From: Bdellovibrio bacteriovorus
GTDB lineage: Bacteria > Bdellovibrionota > Bdellovibrionia > Bdellovibrionales > Bdellovibrionaceae
Direction of reading: 5' to 3'
Length of the DNA stretch: 64,000 nucleotides
Assembly: GCF_001592745.1 (NCBI RefSeq)
Contig: NZ_LUKD01000006.1
Location: 124,001 to 188,000, forward strand
A model generated the notes under the pieces. The model was given only the letters and a program-made list of their open reading frames with translations. It was not told the origin of the DNA and made no database searches. Shown in pieces: positions 16,670 through 25,012 of the stretch; within the stretch, counting starts at the first letter, position 1, and each line of letters starts with the position of its first letter. Position numbers and translations under genes: made by a program.

Positions 16670-19074
16670 AAACCATCATTGCTTTGCATGGAAACCCCGG
16701 TCATCCCGACGATTGGACTTTGCTTAAAGAAGCCGTTCAACCTTTGGGCTATACCCTTCACGCGGTGAAAGCCGACAGTGAGGAGTGGTTGAATCTTCTG
16801 ACTCAAGACTCGTCAAAGAAAATTCTTCTTGGCCACTCTTGGGGTGGCTACCGCATTTTAAAAACTTTGCCTGCTTACGAAAAGTATGTCGAGCAAGTGA
16901 TTTTAGTCACACCTTATTTAAAACCCGAACGCGAGATTTCACCGATAGCGGGCGCTTTGCTAAAGCTTCCTGTCTTGGGCGACGCTCTTATTAAATCGAA
17001 CTTTGCTAAATCCAAAGACACATTTCTAAAAGATCTTTTCCATCCATGGTCATTGGCGGACCACCCCTATTTACAAAAGATCACAGATCGTTTTGATTGG
17101 AATCTTTGGCAGAAAACGGCCTTCAATAAAATTAAAATGCAGGACAATCCGTGGACTGCCAAAGATGTCGTTAAAATACCTATCACCGTGGTCTATGGAA
17201 GTGACGACAAAATTACGGACGAGTCGATTCAAAATCAAATCGTCACTCAATATCCATCCCACAAAATCGTGAAAGCATCTAAGGCCGGCCATAGTCTTCT
17301 GTGGTCGCATATTCAAGACATCTTAAAAGTTTTGCAGGAGAAACCAGGAATGTCCCACCCTTCTGAAAAAATTGGTTACTACCCGGGTGCTGATGAACGT
17401 AATAACGTGATCAGCTACATGGAAAAACACTTACGCGAATTCCCTGACCGCGTCGCACTTTCGTGGGTTTCACGCGAAACCTTGGCAAAGTGGGATGGCA
17501 ATCCGCACACGCCTCTAAAGCATGATCAAATCACCTACAAACATTTCGCCGCAAGAATCAACTCTTTCGCGCGCGGACTCTTAGATATCGGTATTAAAAA
17601 AGGAGATCGTGTTATCATCTTCCTGCCGATGAGCCTTGACATGTACACGGCGATGTTTGCTGTACAACGTATTGGTGCTATTGCCGTGTTCTTGGATTCT
17701 TGGGCGCGCAGCCATCACTTAGGAGCTTCGGCAGAGTGCGTGGGCCCTAAAGCTATGATTAGTTTCAATATGGCTTTTGAACTTGTGAATCAGGTTCCTG
17801 AATTTCAATCCATGCCAATTCGAATTATGTATGGACCGGGCGACAAGTGCACTCACCGTTTCGAGGAACTTTTGAAAAAAGATCCGTCGCCGATCGCGGC
17901 CGTAGAAAGCGAGTTCACGGCATTGATCACATTTACGACGGGCTCAACGGGAAAACCCAAAGGAGCCAATCGCACGCATCGATTTCTGTCAGCGCAACAT
18001 CACGCGCTCTCGCATGTGATACCTTATACAGAAGTCGACAAAGACATGCCGGCCTTCCCGATCTTCAGTTTGAACAACCTGGCTTCTGGGGTGACCACGG
18101 TGTTACCAGCATTGGACTTAGCGGCCCCATCAGAAAGAGATTCGGCCATTTTGGCGTGTCAGATTTTAAATGAGAATATTAATTGCACGACGTTATCTCC
18201 AAGCATGCTTGTGGGACTGGCTCGGTACTGCAAAGAAAAGAATATCATCTTAAAAGGACTTCGTCGCGTCGTGACCGGCGGCGCTCCGATTTCTAAAGAC
18301 GATGTGAAAGCTTTCTATGACATCGCTCCTCAAACTGAGCTTTGGATTTTGTACGGCTCGACAGAAGCAGAACCTATGGCTCACATTGAAGGCCGGGATA
18401 TGCTGAAAGAAAGCAAAATCACCGATCCAGAGATTATCGAGGAAGGTGTGAACGTCGGCCACATCAGTGAAGACATCGATTTTAAATTCATCCGTATCAA
18501 AGACGGCCCCGTGGATTTGAAAGACTCTTCATGGCAGAAAATCGAAGTGCCGAATGGAGAAATCGGAGAGTTTATCTGTACGGGCGACCATGTCTGCCGC
18601 GACTACTATAACAACCCCGACGCCTTTAAAACCACAAAGATCTTGGATGAAAAGAACCGCGTATGGCATCGCACCGGGGATTTGGCCTATATTGATTCCG
18701 ACAAAAATCTTTGGATCGTGGGCCGTGTGAATAACGCCATCGAAAGAGCGGGAAAGTACTACTTCCCGGTGCGTTCCGAAGTTCTTTTGAAGCGTTTTGA
18801 TTTTACTTACCGCTGTGCCTTCTTAGGGGTTCCCGACTCCTCTCTGGGACAAGCGACTTACGCCGTCGTTGAATTAAAACAAGAAATCAACAGCCAAAGT
18901 TTTGACTTTGAGGCGGCCAAAAAAGAAATCCGCCGGGTTTTTGAAAAAAATAAAATTCCCGTGGATCAGATTAAGTTTGTTAAAAAGATCCCTATGGATC
19001 CTCGCCATCACTCGAAGGTGGAATACAAAGTTCTGCGCGATCAGTTGAATGATCCCGAGGTGATTATTGGGTAA
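16666..19074 (+). CDS. Alpha/beta-hydrolase fused to an AMP-forming acyl ligase
   Basis: 802 residues. Residues 1-225 are an alpha/beta hydrolase with nucleophile elbow GHSWGG (Ser58), acid YGSDD (Asp180/181) and KAGHS (His209), so a full Ser-Asp-His triad is visible. From about 230 an ANL-superfamily ligase follows: phosphate loop TTGSTGKPKG (424-433), YGSTE (563-567), GD at 671-672, hinge GRVNN (686-690), and C-terminal catalytic Lys in HSKVEYK (784 or 788). The ligase should activate a carboxylate as acyl-AMP, with CoA or another nucleophile as acceptor. The hydrolase may proofread or release the acyl product. An internal ATG at 17350 with its own ribosome site may also give a free ligase. 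Confidence 0.85.
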   Translation: MKTIIALHGNPGHPDDWTLLKEAVQPLGYTLHAVKADSEEWLNLLTQDSSKKILLGHSWGGYRILKTLPAYEKYVEQVILVTPYLKPEREISPIAGALLKLPVLGDALIKSNFAKSKDTFLKDLFHPWSLADHPYLQKITDRFDWNLWQKTAFNKIKMQDNPWTAKDVVKIPITVVYGSDDKITDESIQNQIVTQYPSHKIVKASKAGHSLLWSHIQDILKVLQEKPGMSHPSEKIGYYPGADERNNVISYMEKHLREFPDRVALSWVSRETLAKWDGNPHTPLKHDQITYKHFAARINSFARGLLDIGIKKGDRVIIFLPMSLDMYTAMFAVQRIGAIAVFLDSWARSHHLGASAECVGPKAMISFNMAFELVNQVPEFQSMPIRIMYGPGDKCTHRFEELLKKDPSPIAAVESEFTALITFTTGSTGKPKGANRTHRFLSAQHHALSHVIPYTEVDKDMPAFPIFSLNNLASGVTTVLPALDLAAPSERDSAILACQILNENINCTTLSPSMLVGLARYCKEKNIILKGLRRVVTGGAPISKDDVKAFYDIAPQTELWILYGSTEAEPMAHIEGRDMLKESKITDPEIIEEGVNVGHISEDIDFKFIRIKDGPVDLKDSSWQKIEVPNGEIGEFICTGDHVCRDYYNNPDAFKTTKILDEKNRVWHRTGDLAYIDSDKNLWIVGRVNNAIERAGKYYFPVRSEVLLKRFDFTYRCAFLGVPDSSLGQATYAVVELKQEINSQSFDFEAAKKEIRRVFEKNKIPVDQIKFVKKIPMDPRHHSKVEYKVLRDQLNDPEVIIG

Positions 19075-19930
19075 TTGGTGGATATTAATTAAAGAAAGAT
19101 TCAGCCCCGCTTCTTATGTGCCCATGATATTTCTTTTTTCATGGGCCAACGGGCTTTTCTTTTCTTCCACTTTAGGGTTGGAATGGAATTGGGGACGCTT
19201 TGCTTGCGTCTTCCTTTTGATGCTGTCGTTCTTTTTTCGCATGCGTCTTTTTGATGAGATCAAAGACTATGAAGTGGATTTGAAAGTCAATCCCACCCGT
19301 CCTTTAGCGCGCGGAATTTTGACGGTTCGACAAGTCAAGGTGGCCCTTCTTTTCCTCATTATTTTCGAGATTGGTCTTGCCAGCAATCTAGGCGTTTATT
19401 CTCTTCTGATTCACGCAGCGGCCATCGGCTACAGTCTTTTGATGTATGAGGAGTTTTTTATCGGCGACTCCTTGCGGCCGCATTTAACGACCTACGCGGT
19501 TACTCACACCTTTGTGAGCGTTCTCTTAGGTCTTTCTAGCGGTGTCGCCATGACAGGTGTCAATCCTCAAGAAATCACATTGCCGCTTTTGATATTTATT
19601 TTTATGAACTGGGCCTTCTTCAATCTTTTTGAGTTCGCTCGAAAAACGTTCGCGAGCTCCGAAGAAAGACCGCATGTGCCTTCTTATTCCAATATTTTTA
19701 CGGACAAAGGAGCCTTAGCCCTTTCTTTGAGCCAAGCAATCCTGGGAGTGGGGGTCGCTTACTACCTTCAGCCCCACTGGATTTGGCTGGTTTCTTTGTC
19801 AGCTTATGTCGTTCTAAGTTCGATTTATATTATTAAAAAAACCGCCCCTGCCGCGCAGTTCTTCCGTGCGATTTCCGGGGTCTATTTGCTGCTTCACTAT
19901 GCTCTAGTGATCTATATGTGGAGATCCTAA
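19067..19930 (+). CDS. UbiA-family prenyltransferase
   Basis: 287 residues from TTG 19067. The previous gene overlaps it by eight bases, and GAGGTG lies four to nine bases upstream. About eight or nine membrane helices are predicted. The first Asp-rich motif is present as DEIKDYEVD at 63-71, followed by NPTRPLARG, the standard continuation in UbiA enzymes. It would bind an isoprenoid diphosphate through Mg2+. The second Asp motif is degenerate (FEFARKTF), so the acceptor or chemistry may differ from quinone-making members. It should sit in the inner membrane and act on the product of its neighbours. Confidence 0.8.
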   Translation: MGNWWILIKERFSPASYVPMIFLFSWANGLFFSSTLGLEWNWGRFACVFLLMLSFFFRMRLFDEIKDYEVDLKVNPTRPLARGILTVRQVKVALLFLIIFEIGLASNLGVYSLLIHAAAIGYSLLMYEEFFIGDSLRPHLTTYAVTHTFVSVLLGLSSGVAMTGVNPQEITLPLLIFIFMNWAFFNLFEFARKTFASSEERPHVPSYSNIFTDKGALALSLSQAILGVGVAYYLQPHWIWLVSLSAYVVLSSIYIIKKTAPAAQFFRAISGVYLLLHYALVIYMWRS

Positions 19931-19932
19931 CT

Positions 19933-22611
19933 ATGCTTGTAACTCCAAAATCAACACTGTTCTTTGCTAAAAACGAAGCCGGAGGAAAAGGCTTTAATCT
20001 TTACCTCATGTCGCAAGCAGGACTTCCCGTTCCCGAATGGGTCGTGTTCGGTAAAAGATTCTTCCAAGAGTTTCTGGCGTCGCCTTCGGTGAAAACAAAT
20101 TTATCGCTGATTATGCAACGTCTTTCGGCTAAGGAACTCACGCCTCTTCAAGCGGAGGCGGAAGTTCGAGCTCTCTTTGAAAAAACCGATCTCTCCAAAA
20201 ATCTTTCAGAATCCTTGGACAAAGCATTGAAGGATTTGGGCGCAAACAATGTTTTTTCAGTGCGTTCGTCAGCCGCCGACGAAGACAGTCTTTCGCATTC
20301 TTTCGCGGGTCAGCTTTCAAGCTATCTTTATGTCTCAGGCAAAGAAGATATTCTTAAATACATTCGTCAATGCTGGATCTCCGCTTTTTCCGAGCGAAGC
20401 TTGGTCTATCGTTTGGAAAATGGCATCGACCTTCAGAAGATTTCTGTGTCGGTGGTTTTACAGCGCATGATTGATCCAGATAAATCCGGTGTTCTTTTCA
20501 CTTGTGATCCGGTCGAAAAGAAAATCGATCGCTATGTCGTTTCTTCCGTCTATGGCGTTGGTGAAGGACTGGTGTCAGGAACTTTGGATGCAGATTCTTT
20601 CTGGCTTGAAGCGCACAGCGGAAAGCTTTTAAAAGAAGAAGTCGTCGAGAAAAAAGAGATGATGAAGAAATCTTCTTCAGGTCACTGCTCGACTCTGCCT
20701 GTCCCAAGCAATCTTGTAAACACGGCCTCTTTGACCCAGGAAGAGCTTTCAAAGCTCTATCGTCTCGGGCACAAAATTCAAGAGCAGTATCATCGTCCGC
20801 AAGATATTGAATGGGCGATTGAAGGCGGTAAGATCTATATTTTACAAACTCGTCCCGTAACGACATTGCAGGCCGACTTGATTGGTTATCCGAATCTTTG
20901 GGACAATTCAAACATCATTGAATCCTATGGAGGTTTGACCTCACCTTTGAGTTTTAGTTTCGCCCTTAGAAACTATAAAGCCGTGTATGTGCAGTTCTGT
21001 GAAGTTTTAGGTGTTCCGAATGAGATCATTAAAGACATGGACTCTTACTTAGGATACATGCTGGGATCTTTGAATGGCCGTGTGTACTACAATCTTTTCA
21101 ATTGGTACAAACTTGTCGGCGTTCTTCCGGGCTTTAAACAGAATCGCGAGTTCATGGAAACCATGATGGGAGTTTCTGAGGCACTCAGCGAAGAAATCGC
21201 GGATCGTATCAAACCTCACCCTTCGTGGGACACGTTCAGCGGTCGTATCCGTAAAGCCATCACCGGATTTAATTTTATTAAATATCATTTCACTATTCAA
21301 AGCACCGTGGATGACTTTTTGGCGACTTTCCATCGCGACTACGACAAGTACCGAAGTCTGCCGTTAAAGCGGATGCGGGGCGATCAACTGATCCGCATTT
21401 ACATGGAGCTTGAGCGAAACATGCTGGGCCGCTGGAAGGCTCCCATCATCAATGACTTCTTGTGCATGGTTCACTTCGGCCTTTTGCGTAAGCTGACAAC
21501 CACGTGGCTCAAAGATTTGGATTCGACCATCCAAAATGACCTTCTTGCGGGTGAAGGGGGACTGGAAAGTGCCGAGCCGACAAAGGCTTTACTGCGCTTA
21601 GCAAATAAAGCCGCCCAAAATCCAGACTTACGCAAACTGATCGAGACCATCGATCCCGCCGAGGGTCTGGAGGCTTTAAATCAATCACCTTACCAAGAAT
21701 TCTATAAGTCCGTCTTAGACTATCTCGACAAGTACGGATTCCGCTGTATGAGTGAGATGAAACTTGAGGAGATCGATCTTCTCACAGATCCAAGTTACCT
21801 CTTTGTCTGTTTGAAAAACTATTTGAAGTCAGGTCAGACGGAGGTTCACGATGACTCTCACGAAAAGTCTTTGCGAACTCAAGCCGAAGCCAAAGTGGCT
21901 TCGCATCTGACTGGCTTTAAAAAGAAATTTTATTTCTGGGTCCTTAAACACGCCCGTAAAGCCGTGAAGAACCGCGAAAACACGCGTTTTGCGCGCACAC
22001 GTATTTACGGTATTGCCCGCACGATCTTCCAAACTATTGGTGAAGATTTGGCGACAATGAACGCGCTTGAGCAACCCCGCGATATCTTCTGGCTGACCAT
22101 CGAAGAAGTCTTTGGGATTTACAACGGCACTCTGCCCTCCTACAACCTGAAGGGCATTATCGAGCTACGCAAAAAAGATTATGGTCAATTCGCTGAAGAA
22201 ACGGACCCGCGCGTGATGACTCGAGGAGCGGTCTATTGGGACAACACGTTTATTAAAGAAGAGATTCCTCAGGTGGCTGAATCTGGCGACTATGACTTAA
22301 AAGGTCTGCCGTGCTGCCCAGGAGTTCTTGAAGGTGTCGTCAAGGTTATCTTAAATCCAAGTGATAACTTGGAACTGAATGGCGAGATTCTGGTGACAGC
22401 TCGTACCGATCCAGGGTGGGTCCCTCTTTATCCAGCGATCTCAGGGCTTTTGGTAGAGCGCGGAAGCTTGCTTTCTCACTCGGCCATTGTTGCCAGAGAG
22501 ATGGGAATCCCTGCGATCGTCAGCATCCCAGGATTAACAAAACGAATTAAATCCGGCATGCGCGTTCGCATTGATGCCAAGGCAGGTACAATTAAAATCT
22601 TAGACGAATAA
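19933..22611 (+). CDS. Dikinase of rifampicin-phosphotransferase architecture
   Basis: 892 residues from ATG 19933, two bases after the UbiA stop, with GGAG upstream. The N-terminal ATP-grasp domain has EAGGKG (15-20), VRSSAADEDSLSHSFAGQ (110-127) and a closing QTRPVT (about 315). A ~450-residue middle domain follows that I cannot match to a substrate. The C-terminal ~100 residues are a swivelling phosphohistidine domain, with SHSAIVAREMGIPAIV placing His849 44 residues from the end. PEP synthase has a further C-terminal TIM barrel after this domain, which is missing here. The order ATP domain, substrate domain, His domain is that of Listeria RPH. The likely reaction is ATP-driven phosphorylation of a small molecule; the substrate is unknown. 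Confidence 0.8.
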   Translation: MLVTPKSTLFFAKNEAGGKGFNLYLMSQAGLPVPEWVVFGKRFFQEFLASPSVKTNLSLIMQRLSAKELTPLQAEAEVRALFEKTDLSKNLSESLDKALKDLGANNVFSVRSSAADEDSLSHSFAGQLSSYLYVSGKEDILKYIRQCWISAFSERSLVYRLENGIDLQKISVSVVLQRMIDPDKSGVLFTCDPVEKKIDRYVVSSVYGVGEGLVSGTLDADSFWLEAHSGKLLKEEVVEKKEMMKKSSSGHCSTLPVPSNLVNTASLTQEELSKLYRLGHKIQEQYHRPQDIEWAIEGGKIYILQTRPVTTLQADLIGYPNLWDNSNIIESYGGLTSPLSFSFALRNYKAVYVQFCEVLGVPNEIIKDMDSYLGYMLGSLNGRVYYNLFNWYKLVGVLPGFKQNREFMETMMGVSEALSEEIADRIKPHPSWDTFSGRIRKAITGFNFIKYHFTIQSTVDDFLATFHRDYDKYRSLPLKRMRGDQLIRIYMELERNMLGRWKAPIINDFLCMVHFGLLRKLTTTWLKDLDSTIQNDLLAGEGGLESAEPTKALLRLANKAAQNPDLRKLIETIDPAEGLEALNQSPYQEFYKSVLDYLDKYGFRCMSEMKLEEIDLLTDPSYLFVCLKNYLKSGQTEVHDDSHEKSLRTQAEAKVASHLTGFKKKFYFWVLKHARKAVKNRENTRFARTRIYGIARTIFQTIGEDLATMNALEQPRDIFWLTIEEVFGIYNGTLPSYNLKGIIELRKKDYGQFAEETDPRVMTRGAVYWDNTFIKEEIPQVAESGDYDLKGLPCCPGVLEGVVKVILNPSDNLELNGEILVTARTDPGWVPLYPAISGLLVERGSLLSHSAIVAREMGIPAIVSIPGLTKRIKSGMRVRIDAKAGTIKILDE

Positions 22612-22613
22612 GT

Positions 22614-22645
22614 GAGGACGGGACCTCCCGTCTTCATTCTTTCAA
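22614..22645 (+). terminator. Probable terminator closing the biosynthetic cluster
   Basis: The stem GACGGGA/TCCCGTC, extendable to about 10 bp through a G-U pair, with a very small loop begins two bases after the dikinase stop and is followed by pyrimidine-rich sequence. Confidence 0.5.
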
Positions 22646-22733
22646 AAACTTTGTCATTTGATAGCCGCGAAAGAATCTGCAGTACTTCCTACAGCTTCGC
22701 TACTAGCCTAAATGGGTCCCCCAAGGAGGCCTT

Positions 22734-23171
22734 ATGAAATCACTTTTCGCTTTCGTGCTTCTGTTTGCCAGCATCTCTTACGGCAAAGTCGCGTGCTACA
22801 AAGCTTCCAATCCGCAAAGCATCACAATAAAAACTGAAAACGGAAAATCGGAAAAGGCCAGCGGCGCACAGTTGGTTTATCAAGATGAAAAAACCGTTGA
22901 TAGCGAAGGCGTAGAAACGCCTCCTCATATAAAACTTCGCGCCCAATCCAAGACTTTGAAGTTTTCGACTGTCGCCTATCAATTCGAAAATGGCGGCGAT
23001 TTCTTGGTGGAGTGTGATGGAGGAAAGACCTCGCTTATTAAAGAATCAAGCTCTTTGATTTTAACTTCCGACTATTTGGCCGGAGAAGTCAATTCCGCTG
23101 ACGAAGGTTGTTCAACCGGTGAGGTCGCTTATCGCAACCTCACCATGACACCTGCTCCGTGTGCAGATTAA
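22734..23171 (+). CDS. Small secreted protein
   Basis: 145 residues. A signal peptide ends near SYGKVA, and the mature chain has four or five cysteines (CYKASN, VECDGG, EGCSTG, PAPCAD) that suggest disulfides outside the cytoplasm. The composition is polar and beta-prone. A good ribosome site (AAGGAGG) precedes the ATG. No family is recognised. Its stop directly abuts the stop of the convergent SDR gene, with no visible terminator hairpin between them. Confidence 0.65.
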   Translation: MKSLFAFVLLFASISYGKVACYKASNPQSITIKTENGKSEKASGAQLVYQDEKTVDSEGVETPPHIKLRAQSKTLKFSTVAYQFENGGDFLVECDGGKTSLIKESSSLILTSDYLAGEVNSADEGCSTGEVAYRNLTMTPAPCAD

Positions 23172-23924
23172 TTAAAGAAACATCCCACCGGAAGCTTCAA
23201 TTCGTTGAGCATTGATCCAGGCATTATCTTCAGAAAGAAGAGAGGCAATCACACCTCCAATATCTTCAGGAACGCCGACTCGTCCTAAAGCCGTTTGAGA
23301 TGCGATGAATTTATTTACTTCAGGGTTATCCCGGACCACGCCGCCACCAAAATCAGTCTCAATGGCTCCAGGTGCTACGACATTGGCAGCGATGCCACGG
23401 GCTCCGAATTCTTTCGCCATATAGCGAGTCAGAACTTCGATCGCGCCTTTCATCGAAGCGTAAGCCGCTTTACCTGGTAAGGCGAAACGAGCTAGCCCCG
23501 AAGAGATATTCACAATGCGTCCGCCGTCTTTCATAAGGGGAAGAAGCTTTTGAGTTAAAAAGAAAGGACCTTTCAGATGAACATTGACCAACTTATCAAA
23601 GTCCTCTGCTGTGGTCTCCATGATCGAAGCCTCTAAAGCAGTGCCTGCATTATTAATAAGAAAGTCAAAGTCCGTACGATTCCATTTTTCTTTTAAAACC
23701 TGACGAACTGCCACGGCAAAGGCTTCAAAACTCTCCACCGCCCCAGCGTCAAGAGGCATGGCCACGGCCTTACGTCCTTGCCTTTCAATCTCGGCCACGA
23801 CTTGGTCTGCCTCGGCTTTCTTAGAATGATAAGTCAAGATAACGTCGTTCCCTTTTTGAGCTAGCTTCAAAGCGGTATTCTTACCCAACCCTCGGCTGCC
23901 ACCAGTGATAATTGCGATTTTCAT
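23172..23924 (-). CDS. Short-chain dehydrogenase/reductase
   Basis: 250 residues of the classical SDR type. The NAD(P)-binding TGGSRGLGKN is at 7-16, NNAG at about 90, and the catalytic Ser-Tyr-Lys appears as NISSG and YASMK (about 155-159). The best general description is a FabG-like ketoacyl or aldehyde reductase with NADPH; the substrate is not readable. AAGGAG lies six bases before the ATG. The gene is divergent from a LysR-type regulator, the usual arrangement for a regulator and its target. Confidence 0.88.
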   Translation of the reverse strand: MKIAIITGGSRGLGKNTALKLAQKGNDVILTYHSKKAEADQVVAEIERQGRKAVAMPLDAGAVESFEAFAVAVRQVLKEKWNRTDFDFLINNAGTALEASIMETTAEDFDKLVNVHLKGPFFLTQKLLPLMKDGGRIVNISSGLARFALPGKAAYASMKGAIEVLTRYMAKEFGARGIAANVVAPGAIETDFGGGVVRDNPEVNKFIASQTALGRVGVPEDIGGVIASLLSEDNAWINAQRIEASGGMFL

Positions 23925-23981
23925 AACAAACTCCTTTTAAATAGTGCTGGTTACATTTTTATTTTAGGAAGTTTGCCATAA

Positions 23982-24010
23982 TTGATAAACACCGATATTT
24001 TTGATACACT
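23982..24010 (+). promoter_or_regulatory. Promoter of the LysR gene
   Basis: The -35 TTGATA (23982-23987) and -10 TACACT (24005-24010) are separated by exactly 17 bases. Each matches consensus at four positions. Transcription would start inside the palindrome at 24011-24027. Confidence 0.55.
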
Positions 24011-24027
24011 GTTCACTATTACTGAAC
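24011..24027 (+). promoter_or_regulatory. Candidate LysR operator
   Basis: The perfect palindrome GTTCA-N7-TGAAC contains the T-N11-A core bound by LysR-type regulators. It lies directly after the -10 box, over the predicted transcription start, where binding would repress the regulator's own gene. The divergent SDR promoter is within about 90 bases. Confidence 0.5.
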
Positions 24028-24040
24028 AATCGAGGATGGG

Positions 24041-24940
24041 ATGGACCGTATAGAAGCTATGAAAGTCTACATGCGCGTAAGCGAATTATCGAGCTTCGTA
24101 AAAGCGGCAGAAAGCCTTGGAATGTCCAAGGCCCATATTTCTAACATCATCCAACAGCTTGAGGCGGATACGGGCACCAGACTTCTTCACCGCACCACCC
24201 GTCGCGTTCAGATGACTCAGGACGGAATGACTTACTATGAACGATGCAAAGATCTTCTGGCGGATATTGAGGAACTAGATGCTCTCTTTAAGAAAGACGC
24301 GGGTCGCCTGTCAGGAAGAATTCGCGTCGATATGTCGACAGGTATAGCAAAAAATTTGATCGTCCCGCGGATTCCGGAATTTTTGAAAGCCCACCCGGGT
24401 ATTGAGATCGAATTAAGCAGCACGGATCGTCGAGTGGACCTTGTCCGTGAAGGTTTTGATTGTGTTATTCGGGTAGGAAATTTGACGGATTCGGGACTTA
24501 TTGCAAGACCTCTGGGAAAGTTCACGGTCGTAAACTGTGTGAGTCCCCTTTATATCAAAAAACACGGTCGTCCTAAAAATCTGGAAGATTTATCAGAGCA
24601 CTTTCTGGTCCACTATGTACAAACCCTTGGAGCGAAGCCTGACGGTTTTGAATACTTTGACGGAGAAAAATTTCAGATCAAAAAAATGCGGGGTCAGATC
24701 ACGGTGAATAATGCCGAAAATTATCTGTCGGCATGTCTAGCAGGACTGGGAATTATTCAAGCCCCTAAAGCGGGATTGAAAGAGTATCTGAAAAATAAAT
24801 CCCTGATTGAGATTTTGCCGACCTTAAAAAGTGAGCCTATGCCGGTCTCTCTCGTTTATCCTCATCGTCGTCACGTTGCCAAACGTGTTCAGGTATTTAT
24901 GGATTGGGTGAGCGAAATCATGCGGGACTATATCGTCTAG
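24041..24940 (+). CDS. LysR-family transcriptional regulator
   Basis: 299 residues, standard length. The N-terminal winged helix-turn-helix has MKVYMRVSELSSFVKAAESL and the recognition helix region MSKAHISNIIQQLE, followed by the linker helix. A periplasmic-binding-like effector domain covers about 90-295. Sequence such as LLHRTTRRVQMTQDG is typical of the family. GAGG lies five bases upstream of ATG 24041. It is divergent from the SDR at 23924, which is its most likely target. Confidence 0.92.
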   Translation: MDRIEAMKVYMRVSELSSFVKAAESLGMSKAHISNIIQQLEADTGTRLLHRTTRRVQMTQDGMTYYERCKDLLADIEELDALFKKDAGRLSGRIRVDMSTGIAKNLIVPRIPEFLKAHPGIEIELSSTDRRVDLVREGFDCVIRVGNLTDSGLIARPLGKFTVVNCVSPLYIKKHGRPKNLEDLSEHFLVHYVQTLGAKPDGFEYFDGEKFQIKKMRGQITVNNAENYLSACLAGLGIIQAPKAGLKEYLKNKSLIEILPTLKSEPMPVSLVYPHRRHVAKRVQVFMDWVSEIMRDYIV

Positions 24941-25012
24941 AAGGACCTGACACGTCCTCGCATCACCGGAACCTGACTTGATTTCTAAGACGTCCTTGCC
25001 TATTGTAAAAAC

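Noticed and set aside
16666-19074. Annotation as an OleBC olefin-synthesis fusion
   Set aside because: The hydrolase has a Ser nucleophile, not Asp as in OleB, and no OleA or OleD is near.
19933-22611. Annotation as PEP synthase
   Set aside because: The C-terminal TIM barrel that binds PEP/pyruvate is missing; the His domain is at the very end.
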